Assembly: GCF_003369795.1 (NCBI RefSeq)
Contig: NZ_CP026730.1
Span: 3,720,001 to 3,784,000 of the forward strand
Direction of reading: 5' to 3'
From: Streptomyces sp. CB09001
GTDB taxonomy: Bacteria; Actinomycetota; Actinomycetes; Streptomycetales; Streptomycetaceae
Length of the DNA: 64,000 bases
Position 1 is the first letter of the stretch, and every line of letters begins with the position of its first letter. Made by a program: the position numbers and the translations under genes. The notes below the pieces were generated by a model that was given only the letters and a program-made list of their open reading frames with translations, did not search any database and was not told the DNA's origin. This document shows positions 24,865-32,526 of the stretch, piece by piece.

Positions 24865-25477
24865 CACACCCGCGACCCCGTACGCCTCCCGTACCCCGGT
24901 CCACGAGCAGCACCTCGACGGCTTCGGCACCGTCCGCGTCCTCCCCCTGGACCCCGCCGCGGACGCCGCGGTGGTCCACGGCTGGGTCGGCGAGGAACGG
25001 GCCGCCTTCTGGGGCATGACCAACCTGACGCGCGACCAGGTCGCCGCCGTGTACGCCCACATGGACACCCTCGACACCCACCACGCCTTCCTGGTCGTGC
25101 AGGACGACGCGCCGGCCGCCCTGTTCCAGACCTACGACCCCGCGGCCGACCGGGTGAGCGAGTGCTACGCCGCCGAGCCGGGCGACATCGGCGTCCACCT
25201 GCTCCTCGCCCCCGCCGGAACCGAGGGCGCGCGCCCCGGCTGGACCGCCGCGCTGTCGGGCGCCCTCATGGCGTACGTGCTGCTGGGCCTGGACCGGACG
25301 CGGATCGTGGTCGACCCGGACGTGGCCAACGAGAAGGCGATCGCCCGCTTCCTCAAGCAGGGCTTCACCGCGGGTCCGGCGGTGGTGCTGCCCGAGGTGG
25401 ACCTGCCGGAGGTGTACCTGCCGGAGAAGAAGGCGCAACTGGCTTTCCTGCGGCGGGAGGTAGCGTTCGGCGCGTGA
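24857..25477 (+). CDS. GNAT acyltransferase of the IucB/AlcB siderophore type
   Basis: 206 aa. The pattern TVRVLPLDPAADAAVVHGWV then RAAFWGM and HMDTLDTHHAFLVVQDD is that of N-hydroxyornithine/lysine acyltransferases in siderophore synthesis; DRTRIVVDPDVANEKAIARF is the acetyl-CoA/cofactor end. Start overlaps the acylase gene by 8 bp. With an iron box upstream, a role in hydroxamate siderophore acylation or in modifying siderophores is likely, but no NRPS or NIS synthetase is present in the window. Confidence 0.85.
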   Translation: MTDTPATPYASRTPVHEQHLDGFGTVRVLPLDPAADAAVVHGWVGEERAAFWGMTNLTRDQVAAVYAHMDTLDTHHAFLVVQDDAPAALFQTYDPAADRVSECYAAEPGDIGVHLLLAPAGTEGARPGWTAALSGALMAYVLLGLDRTRIVVDPDVANEKAIARFLKQGFTAGPAVVLPEVDLPEVYLPEKKAQLAFLRREVAFGA

Positions 25478-25971
25478 CTCCCGCGCCGACACCGACCGCC
25501 GAGGACCTGATCGCGCACTACGCACTGGAGCCCATTCCGCGCGAGGGCGGACTGTTCCGGCGCACCTGGGCAGGCCCCGAGCGCCCGGACGGACGCCCCG
25601 CCGGGTCCGCCATCGTCGCCCTGCTCACCGCCCGGCCGGGCGACTTCTCCGCGCTGCACCGCCTGCCCGCCGACGAGGTCTGGCACTTCTACCTCGGCGA
25701 CCCCCTCGAACTGCTCCTCCTCGCCCCGGACGGCAGCGCGCGCACGGCCGTGCTGGGACCGGACGTCCTGGGCGGGCAGCACGTGCAGTACACGGTGCCC
25801 GCCGGCACGTGGATGGGCGGCCGGGTGGCAGCGGACGGCGCGTGGTCGCTCTTCGGCTGCACGATGGCACCCGGCTTCACCTACGGGGACTACGAGCACG
25901 GCGACGCCGCCGATCTCACGGCGCGCTACCCGGCCGAGGCGGCGAGGATCGTGGCACTGTGCCGCCCATGA
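25474..25971 (+). CDS. Cupin (DUF985/Cupin_5) protein
   Basis: 165 aa, GTG start overlapping the previous stop. The cupin barrel shows IPREGGLFRRTWAGPER, SALHRLPADEVWHFYLGDPL and VQYTVPAGTWMGGRVAADGA with FGCTMAPGFTYGDYEHGD, matching the Cupin_5 family; histidines for a metal site are H57-like and H64-like within the second block. Catalytic role unknown. Translationally coupled in the iron-box operon. Confidence 0.85.
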   Translation: MTPAPTPTAEDLIAHYALEPIPREGGLFRRTWAGPERPDGRPAGSAIVALLTARPGDFSALHRLPADEVWHFYLGDPLELLLLAPDGSARTAVLGPDVLGGQHVQYTVPAGTWMGGRVAADGAWSLFGCTMAPGFTYGDYEHGDAADLTARYPAEAARIVALCRP

Positions 25972-26753
25972 CGCCCTCGCCCCCTTCCGCACACCTCCTC
26001 GACGGTCAGGTTGCCCTGGTCACCGGCGCGGGCGGCGGCATCGGCCGGGGCATCGCGCTGCGCTTCGCCGAGGAGGGCGCGGCGGTGGCGGTGCACTGCC
26101 GTACGGCGGTGGCGTCGGCGCGGGAGGTGGCGGAACGCATCCGCGACCGGGGCGGACGCGCCACCGTCCTGCGCGCCGACCTCACCGACGAGGACGCCTG
26201 CCGGCGCCTGGTCGGGGAGGCCGCCGACTGGGGCGGCGGACGGCTCGACGCGCTGGTCAACAACGCGGGCGTGCAGCCGCTGCGGGAACTGCCGGGCATG
26301 ACGGCGACCGAGTGGCGGGCGGTGGTGGACACCAACGTCACCGGCGTCTTCGCGTGCACGCAGGCCGCGGCCGACGTCATGCGGGCCCAGGACGGCGGCG
26401 GCACGGTCACCCACATCGCCTCCATCGAGGCGGGCGCCCCCGCTCCCGCGCACGCGCACTACGGCGCATCGAAGGCGGCGGTGGTGATGCACGCCCGGTC
26501 GGCGGCGCTGGAGTACGGCCCGTGGGGCGTGCGGGTGAACTCCGTCTCACCCGGCCTCGTCGACCGGGAGGGACTCTCCGAGGCGTGGCCGGAGGGCGTA
26601 CGGCGGTGGCGGCGGGCGGCGCCCACGGGTCGGCTCGGGCGCCCGGAGGACGTGGGGGACGCGTGCGTGTTCCTGGCCTCGCGGCTGGCGTCCTGGGTGA
26701 CGGGTCACGACCTCGTGGTGGACGGCGGGGTGACGGCGCGCCCGTCGTGGTGA
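25968..26753 (+). CDS. Short-chain dehydrogenase/reductase
   Basis: A 261-aa classical SDR: TGAGGGIGRGIA cofactor loop, NNAG, catalytic Ser/Tyr/Lys (IASIEAGA...YGASKAA), and C-terminal VDGGVTARPSW. ATGA overlap with the cupin gene makes it the fourth gene of the iron-box operon. Substrate unknown. Confidence 0.92.
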   Translation: MTPSPPSAHLLDGQVALVTGAGGGIGRGIALRFAEEGAAVAVHCRTAVASAREVAERIRDRGGRATVLRADLTDEDACRRLVGEAADWGGGRLDALVNNAGVQPLRELPGMTATEWRAVVDTNVTGVFACTQAAADVMRAQDGGGTVTHIASIEAGAPAPAHAHYGASKAAVVMHARSAALEYGPWGVRVNSVSPGLVDREGLSEAWPEGVRRWRRAAPTGRLGRPEDVGDACVFLASRLASWVTGHDLVVDGGVTARPSW

Positions 26754-26840
26754 GGAGCCGCCGGGCGACCCGCTGAGCGGGACGGCCTCCGCGTCCGTAC
26801 GTATCCCCGAGGCAGTGGGCCCCGACGACGGAGATGCGAC

Positions 26841-29090
26841 GTGAGGTGTGGTGACGATGCGCACGCTGGACGCCGGGGGAGAGGGGGAGGACGGGACCGG
26901 CCAGAGCGCTGGGACCACCGGGGCCGAGGAGACGGAAACACCTCCCGGCACTGCGGGGACGGCCAAGCCGGCCGGAACCGCAGACTCCGGCGCAACCGCC
27001 GGGACTTCCCAGCCGGTCAGAACCGCCAGGCCGATCGGGCCAGCCAGGCCAGCCGGACCAGCAGGACCAGCCGAGACCGCCAGGCCGGCCGGGACCGCCG
27101 TCGGCTCCGGCCGGACCGTCGGGACCTCCGAGCCGATCGGGACCGCCGGGTCAGTCGGACCAGCCGAGTCCGTCGGGCCGGCCGGGACCTCCAGGCCGGC
27201 CGGGACCGCCGTCGGCTCCAGTGGGACCGTCGGGACCGCAGGGCCGGTCGGAGCAGTCCCGACCGCCAGGTCATCCGGCACCGCCGGCCCAGCCGGGCCC
27301 CCCGGAGACTCCGGTGGCTGGTGCTGCTGGGCCCCATGCTGGTCCTGCTCCTCCTCGGTGGCGCCGGGCCGGCGTCCGCCCACGCCGCCCTCGGTTCCAC
27401 CGACCCCGCCGACGGAACGGTCCTTCAGCGGGCCCCCGGCCACGTCACCCTGACCTTCAGCGAGTCCGTCGGCCTGCGCGACGACTCCTTCCGCGTCCTG
27501 GACCCGGGCGGTCACCGCGTCCGCACCGGGGCGGCCGGGCACGCGGACGGCCGGTCCGACACGGCCAGGGTCGCGCTGCCGGACGGACTGGGGAAGGGCA
27601 CGTACACCGTGGCCTGGCGGGTGGTGTCCGCCGACAGCCACCCGGTGTCGGGCGCGTTCACCTTCTCCGTGGGCAAGCCGTCGCAGACGTCCGCACCCGT
27701 GGACGCGGGCCCCACCGAGGACCCGCTGACCGCGACCCTCCACAAACTCGCCCGCTATCTCGCCTACCTCGCCGCCGCCCTGCTCATCGGTACCGCCGCC
27801 TTCGTCGCCCTGTGCCGCCCGCCGGACCCGGCACCGTTGCGCCGCCCGCTGGTGGCGGGCTGGTGGACCCTGCTGGCGGCCACCGTCGCCCTGCTGATGC
27901 TGCGCGCCCCGTACGAGGCGGGTACGGGCCCGTCGTCGGCCCTGGACGCCGACGCGCTCGCCGACACCCTCACCGCGCGCCCCGGCGTGCTGCTGCTGAT
28001 CAGGCTGGCGCTGCTGGCCCCGGTCGCGCTCTTCCTCGTCCGGGTGGCCCGCGCGGACCGGCGGGGGGAGCGCACTACCCGCGCCGGCGCGGTGGGCATC
28101 GCCCTGGCCCTCGGCCTCGCCCTGACCTGGGCCGCCGCGGAACACGCCTCCGCCGGTGTCCAGGTGCCCCTCGCGATGACGTCCTTCACCCTGCACCTGC
28201 TCGCCACCGCGGTCTGGCTGGGCGGCCTCACCGCCCTGATCCTCACCCTGCGCGCCACCACGGACGCCGCCACCGTCGCCCGTTTCTCCCGCGTCGCCTT
28301 CGCCTCCGTGACCGTCCTGGTGACCACCGGCGTCTACCAGTCCTGGCGCGGCCTTGGCTCCTGGCAGGCGCTCACCGGCACGACGTACGGCAGGCTGCTG
28401 CTGGTCAAGGTGCTCCTGGTGGCCGTCCTGCTGGCCGCGGCGGCGGTGTCCCGGAGATGGACGACGGCGCTGGTGACGGAGCCCGCCGCCGTACGCGAGC
28501 CCGACCGCGCGTACGGGCGGGTACCGCAACCGGCGGGCGGCCCACCCCCGGAGTCACCGCGGCCACCGCGCCCGCCGGATGCCGGCACCGGGACCGAGCC
28601 CGCCCTCCGGCGCGGGCTGTACCGGTCCGTCCTCGTCGAGGCCGTGGTCGCGGCCGTCGTGCTGGGGATCACGACCGTGCTCACCGCCACCGTGCCCGGC
28701 CGTGCGGCGGACGACGCGGCGCGGGCGGCCGTACCGGCGGGCGGGGTGCTGCCCGCGTCGGTCACCACGATCCCGTTCGAGATCGGCGCCTCGGGCCGCG
28801 GCACGGTCCAGATCACCCTGGACCCCGGCCGCACCGGCGACAACGCCGTCCAGGCCGTCGTCTTCGGCCCTGACGGCAGCCTGGCCGCCGTACCCGAACT
28901 GCGCCTCTCCTTCACGCTCCCCGACAAGGACGTCGGCCCCATCGAGGCGGACCTGGTCGACCGGGGCGGCTACTGGAGCGCCAACACCGTCACCCTGCCC
29001 CTCCCGGGCACCTGGGCGATGAAGGCGACGGTCCGGGTGTCGGAGATCGACCAGGTGAGCGAGACCCGGCGGATACGGGTGGAGCGGTAG
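26841..29090 (+). CDS. CopC-CopD copper transport fusion with long repetitive N-terminus
   Basis: 749 aa if translated from GTG 26841 (GGAG 8 nt upstream). Residues about 160-180 form a secretion/transmembrane segment (RWLVLLGPMLVLLLLGGAGP) ending ASA-HAALGSTDP; the exposed His and a later DSHPVSGAF are the copper-binding residues of the CopC domain. Eight or so helices of CopD follow (about 300-600), then a C-terminal extracellular domain (ITLDPGRTGDNAVQAVVFGP). The first 160 residues are an Arg/Asp/Gln-rich, low-complexity tail encoded by imperfect repeats and look unlike any family member. The only other in-frame starts (GTG 27321, ATG 27336) lie inside the hydrophobic segment. Confidence 0.8.
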   Translation: MRCGDDAHAGRRGRGGGRDRPERWDHRGRGDGNTSRHCGDGQAGRNRRLRRNRRDFPAGQNRQADRASQASRTSRTSRDRQAGRDRRRLRPDRRDLRADRDRRVSRTSRVRRAGRDLQAGRDRRRLQWDRRDRRAGRSSPDRQVIRHRRPSRAPRRLRWLVLLGPMLVLLLLGGAGPASAHAALGSTDPADGTVLQRAPGHVTLTFSESVGLRDDSFRVLDPGGHRVRTGAAGHADGRSDTARVALPDGLGKGTYTVAWRVVSADSHPVSGAFTFSVGKPSQTSAPVDAGPTEDPLTATLHKLARYLAYLAAALLIGTAAFVALCRPPDPAPLRRPLVAGWWTLLAATVALLMLRAPYEAGTGPSSALDADALADTLTARPGVLLLIRLALLAPVALFLVRVARADRRGERTTRAGAVGIALALGLALTWAAAEHASAGVQVPLAMTSFTLHLLATAVWLGGLTALILTLRATTDAATVARFSRVAFASVTVLVTTGVYQSWRGLGSWQALTGTTYGRLLLVKVLLVAVLLAAAAVSRRWTTALVTEPAAVREPDRAYGRVPQPAGGPPPESPRPPRPPDAGTGTEPALRRGLYRSVLVEAVVAAVVLGITTVLTATVPGRAADDAARAAVPAGGVLPASVTTIPFEIGASGRGTVQITLDPGRTGDNAVQAVVFGPDGSLAAVPELRLSFTLPDKDVGPIEADLVDRGGYWSANTVTLPLPGTWAMKATVRVSEIDQVSETRRIRVER
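26880..27300 (+). repeat. Imperfect GGGACCG-rich minisatellite
   Basis: About 420 bp built from variants of GGGACCGCC/GGACCAGCC. A 28-bp block at 27081-27108 recurs exactly at 27192-27219 (111-bp period). It encodes the odd N-terminus of the CopC-CopD gene. Confidence 0.65.
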
Positions 29091-29222
29091 ACGACGACGG
29101 ACGGATTGCCGGGGCACGGCAGTCGCAGACCCTCACCGGTCGCCGTCCGGCTTCGTCCCCCTGGCGGTGTGCGTGGCGCTGTGGTTCCGGCTGCGCCTGC
29201 GTCCGCGCCCGCTTCCGCGCGG

Positions 29223-30356
29223 CTAGGGGTGCAGGACCACCTTCGTGTAGCCCTCGATCCGCTTGTCGAACTTGTCGTACCCGGACGGAGCCTGGTCCAG
29301 GGGAAGTTCGTGGGAGACGACGAAGCTGGGCTTCGCCCTGCCCTCGATGATCATGTCTCGCAGCTGGCGGTTGTAGCGCTTCACGTTGCACTGACCCGTC
29401 CCCACCCGCAGGCCCTTCTCGAAGAGCTTGCCGATCGCCACGAGGAGCATGCCCTGCTTGGCCTGCTCGTCCGGACCGCCCGGGTCGGCCGGGACGTAGA
29501 GCCCGGGAACGCCCAGGGCTCCGGTGGGCCTGACCGTGTTGACCAGCGAGTTCAGGACGGTCGCCGGTTCCTCCTTGCCGGTCCCGCCCGCCGTCGCCTG
29601 GTAGCCGACGGCGTCCACGCCCTTGTCCGTGCCGACGCCGTCGGTCTGCTCCCTGATCTGCTCGACCGGGTCGCCCGCGGAGAAGTCGACGGGCACCGCT
29701 CCGATCTCCTCGGCCTTCCCCAGCCGCTCCGGGACGCGGTCGACGACGAAGACCTTCTTCGCGCCGCGCAGCAGCGCCGAGTAGGCCGCCATCAGCCCGA
29801 CGGGACCCGCCCCGTACACCGCGACGCTCTCGCCGGGACGGACACCGGCGAGTTCACAGCCGTGGTAGCCGGTGGGGAAGATGTCGGCGAGCAGGATGAA
29901 GTCGGTCTCGTGCGCGTCGCCCTCGGGTAGTTTCAGGCAGTTGAAGTCGGCGTACGGGACCCGCAGGTACTCGGCCTGGCCGCCCTGCCAGGGGCCCATG
30001 GACACATAGCCGTAGGCGCCGCCCGCGAAGCCGGGATTGACGGTGGTGCAGTAACCCGTGTACCCGGCGGCGCAGTTGGTGCAGAAGCCGCAGGCGACGT
30101 TGAAGGGCATGACCACCCGGTCGCCCTCCTTCAGTCCCGTGACGCCCTGGCCGACCTGATCGACGATCCCCATGTTCTCGTGGCCGAAGACGATGCCGGG
30201 CTCCGCCGCCGTGCGCCCCTCGTACATGTGCAGGTCCGAGCCGCAGATCGCGGTCGACGTGACGCGCACGATCACGTCGTTCGGATGCTGGATGTCCGGC
30301 TTCGCGACGTCTTCGACCGCGACAGTGAACGGTCCCTTGTAGACGACAGCCTTCAT
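29223..30356 (-). CDS. Zinc alcohol dehydrogenase, glutathione-independent formaldehyde dehydrogenase type
   Basis: 377 aa. MDR-family enzyme with catalytic-zinc motif ICGSDLHMYEGR, GHENMG, four-Cys structural zinc loop (CGFCTNCAAGYTGYC), and Rossmann VAVYGAGPVGLMAAYSALLR. The long GLYVPADPGGPDEQAKQGML insert and the STAICGSDL pattern match Pseudomonas-type FdhA, which oxidises formaldehyde with tightly bound NAD. ATG 30356 has GGAGG; the longer frame is not supported. Confidence 0.88.
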   Translation of the reverse strand: MKAVVYKGPFTVAVEDVAKPDIQHPNDVIVRVTSTAICGSDLHMYEGRTAAEPGIVFGHENMGIVDQVGQGVTGLKEGDRVVMPFNVACGFCTNCAAGYTGYCTTVNPGFAGGAYGYVSMGPWQGGQAEYLRVPYADFNCLKLPEGDAHETDFILLADIFPTGYHGCELAGVRPGESVAVYGAGPVGLMAAYSALLRGAKKVFVVDRVPERLGKAEEIGAVPVDFSAGDPVEQIREQTDGVGTDKGVDAVGYQATAGGTGKEEPATVLNSLVNTVRPTGALGVPGLYVPADPGGPDEQAKQGMLLVAIGKLFEKGLRVGTGQCNVKRYNRQLRDMIIEGRAKPSFVVSHELPLDQAPSGYDKFDKRIEGYTKVVLHP

Positions 30357-30436
30357 GGTCGTGACCTCCGTCCGCGCACGCATTTCCGTGACCCATCTCT
30401 CATGGTTCTCCGGTCGACGGGACGGGGCAAGTCGGT

Positions 30437-30460
30437 AATCTCGGGAATCTCAGGAATCTC
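30437..30460 (+). repeat. Triple 9-bp tandem repeat (GGAATCTC type)
   Basis: AATCTC at 30437, 30446 and 30455, each preceded by GG or GT, in the divergent region between the dehydrogenase and the next gene. Possible operator or variable short tandem repeat. Confidence 0.5.
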
Positions 30461-30510
30461 GGGCGAACGAGACGCCTGCCGCACACCGCACCGTGAAAGG
30501 AGGCCACAGG

Positions 30511-30702
30511 GTGTCAGCGCAACGACTGGGAACTCTGCTGGTTCCCGTGCCGGGTCTCTCCGGCACCACCTACCCGCCCGGCACGACGGTCACCGTCCGC
30601 GGCCGCGGCGCCACCGTCGACGCCTTCGTCAACGGTGACTGGCTTCCGCTGTCGTGGTGGGAGTTCTCCGACGGACTCCGCGAGGACGTCGCCGACCGCT
30701 AG
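30511..30702 (+). CDS. Small beta-rich protein, unknown
   Basis: 63 residues from GTG 30511 with an excellent AAAGGAGG site 6 nt upstream. Sequence (VPVPGLSGTTYPPGTTVTVR; VDAFVNGDWLPLSWWEFSDG) suggests a small SH3-like barrel. No function recognised. Convergent with the glycerol facilitator gene. Confidence 0.6.
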   Translation: MSAQRLGTLLVPVPGLSGTTYPPGTTVTVRGRGATVDAFVNGDWLPLSWWEFSDGLREDVADR

Positions 30703-30712
30703 GGCTCCTCGG

Positions 30713-31603
30713 TCAGGAGGGTTCCTCGGTGGCCGGTCCCTCCTCGCGCGCGGTCAGCCTGGCCTTGAGCACCGGGCTGATGAGCAGGTCGTACACGAGG
30801 ACCCCGACCACCCCGCCGATGAGCGGCCCGACGATAGGGATCCACCAGTAGCCGCTGAACCACTGGAAGGTGCCTGGCAGGGCGATGTCGCCCCATCCTT
30901 CGAAGAAGGTGAACAGGCGGGGTCCGAAGTCGCGGGCCGGGTTGATCGCGTATCCGGCGTTGGTACCGAAGGCTAGGCCGATCGCGACGACCACGAGCCC
31001 GATGAGGAACGGGTGGAGATTGGACATCGGGGCCGTGTTGCGCGTGTCGATGAGCGCGCAGATCAGCAGCAGCAGGATCCCGGTGCCCACGATCTGGTCG
31101 AGCAGGGGGCCCCACCAGGAGTCGCCGAAGTACTCCGCGGGGAACGTGGCGAAGATCGAGTACGTGTTCAGGGACGTCTCCCGTGTCTCGCCCGCCTTGG
31201 TGATGGCCGCGTCGATCGCCCACCGGTAGCAGGCGTACACGAGCGCGGCGGCGACGAAGGCGCCCACGACCTGGGCGAGCCAGTAGGGCAGGACCTTCCG
31301 CCAGGGGAAGTCCCGCCGTACCGCGAACCCGAGGGTCACCGCCGGGTTGAGGTGCGCACCGCTGATGCCGCCGGCCACGTAGACGCCGAACACGACGGCG
31401 AGGCCCCATCCCCACGCGATGATGAGCCAGTTGGCGGCCCCGAACTCCACGGCCTGCCGGCCCGAGCCCGGCAGCCCGGCGACCGCGACGGCCACCGAAC
31501 CGACGCCGAAGAGAATCAGGACGAACGTCCCCAGAAACTCGGCGCACATCTCACCGCCGATGCCTTTTCGGTAGCCGCGTCGATGAACAATGCGTTCGGC
31601 CAT
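30713..31603 (-). CDS. MIP family channel, glycerol facilitator type
   Basis: A 296-aa six-helix channel. Both NPA boxes are present (AHLNPAVTLG, YAINPARDFGPR); Asp after the second NPAR is the aquaglyceroporin marker, so glycerol rather than only water should pass. ATG 31603 has AAGGAGGG. No glpK or glpD is nearby. C-terminal cytoplasmic tail is charged. Confidence 0.93.
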   Translation of the reverse strand: MAERIVHRRGYRKGIGGEMCAEFLGTFVLILFGVGSVAVAVAGLPGSGRQAVEFGAANWLIIAWGWGLAVVFGVYVAGGISGAHLNPAVTLGFAVRRDFPWRKVLPYWLAQVVGAFVAAALVYACYRWAIDAAITKAGETRETSLNTYSIFATFPAEYFGDSWWGPLLDQIVGTGILLLLICALIDTRNTAPMSNLHPFLIGLVVVAIGLAFGTNAGYAINPARDFGPRLFTFFEGWGDIALPGTFQWFSGYWWIPIVGPLIGGVVGVLVYDLLISPVLKARLTAREEGPATEEPS

Positions 31604-31744
31604 CGGCCCTCCTTCATTGGAACGTCGGAACAGTCCAATCCGCTCCATACCCGGAAAAACCGGATGGTCAGAGGATCAACCGGGTGAATGCGCGCGCGAA
31701 CGGGCGAAAATCCACCCTTCAGGAGGCAACGCGACTCACTCCCG

Positions 31745-32029
31745 CTGCCGCGGCTCTGCGCGGCGCCAGCCAGATCAAGCCGATGGCCGGTGGCAGTGTC
31801 ACCTCCGTGTACTCCGTCTACGACCCGCTGGACTCGATCCAGTTCGCCGCCGACGAGCTGCTGGCCGCCGTCGAGGCCGCCGCCGACTGGAGCATGTACG
31901 TGTCCGTGCCCGTCTTCACCCCCGAAGGGACGCGCCCCGCGGTGGCGGCGGGCGTGAAATCCATCGAGCGCAAAGAACCTGGCGCTCGTCGTCAAGGGAG
32001 GCAGGATCCACAAGAACCGACTCGGCTGA
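31745..32029 (+). pseudogene. Amidohydrolase remnant (internal deletion, frameshift)
   Basis: The reading frame matches the middle of amidohydrolases (GASQIKPMAGGSVTSVYS; FAADELLAAVEAAADWSMYV; AGVKSIE), then jumps after codon KSIER by a frame change to the family's C-terminal end (KNLALVVKGGRIHKNRLG, stop 32027-32029). The start and about 150 catalytic residues are missing, so it cannot work. It lies between the channel gene and the second island. Confidence 0.75.
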
Positions 32030-32126
32030 GACAGCGCCCCGGAACCGTGCCCAGGGGGGCGCCGGTCATACTCGCTCGACGACGATCGATTCCGGAACCA
32101 GCTTCTCCAGGACAACGAAGACCGAG

Positions 32127-32243
32127 GCACGTCGAAGGGCCCCACCGCGAACGGTGGGGCCCTTCGACTTCGTGCCCGGTGAGGCACTGGCGGAGGATAC
32201 GAGATTCGAACTCGTGAGAGGTTGCCCCCAACACGCTTTCCAA
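32127..32243. repeat. Left 117-bp direct repeat of island 2
   Basis: Matches 38689-38805 with one mismatch (32219/38781). Includes the terminator hairpin and the last 56 nt of tRNA-Ser(GGA), ending in the anticodon loop. Not a functional tRNA. Confidence 0.95.
32134..32165 (-). terminator. Hairpin of the displaced tRNA-Ser(GGA) end
   Basis: A perfect 14-bp stem (32134-32147 with 32152-32165), duplicated at 38696-38727 as part of the direct repeat. Confidence 0.7.
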
Positions 32244-32526
32244 ATGTTCGTACGGGGGTCCGGCGGGGGCCGTGGGTGTCCTGACCTGCGGCGGAGCTTC
32301 CAGCCTTGCCACGTCCGAACACCCCTGGACGGATATGTATGAGACCAGAACTGAGACCGGTGCTGCCTTGGCGCGCTTCTTCAGGGCCTGTCCACCTCAC
32401 GAGGCGGATCGTGGGGCGTCGGTCGAGGCAGAACTGGGCATCTCCGGCGCCGGGCGCTCGGGCCGACGGTGCGCGGCGGCCACCGACCTGTGACGGACCC
32501 AGGCCGCGCCGACAGCTCTGGCCAAT
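32244..32526. other. Left end of island 2, no gene
   Basis: Holds the paired TGAGAC site at 32340-32357 and the region downstream of the helicase gene; no convincing ORF. Confidence 0.5.
32340..32357 (+). promoter_or_regulatory. Paired TGAGAC site near left end of island 2
   Basis: TGAGAC at 32340 and 32352, 12-bp period, 97 bp inside the repeat; compare 107 bp at the AICE left end. Confidence 0.55.

Noticed and set aside
26547..28529. A 660-codon antisense frame across the minisatellite and CopC-CopD gene
   Set aside because: Product is PGPT repeat from the minisatellite; no ribosome site; sense strand has a clear family match.
32188..32243. tRNA-Ser at the island 2 left end
   Set aside because: Only the last 56 nt remain, with one decayed base in the variable arm.
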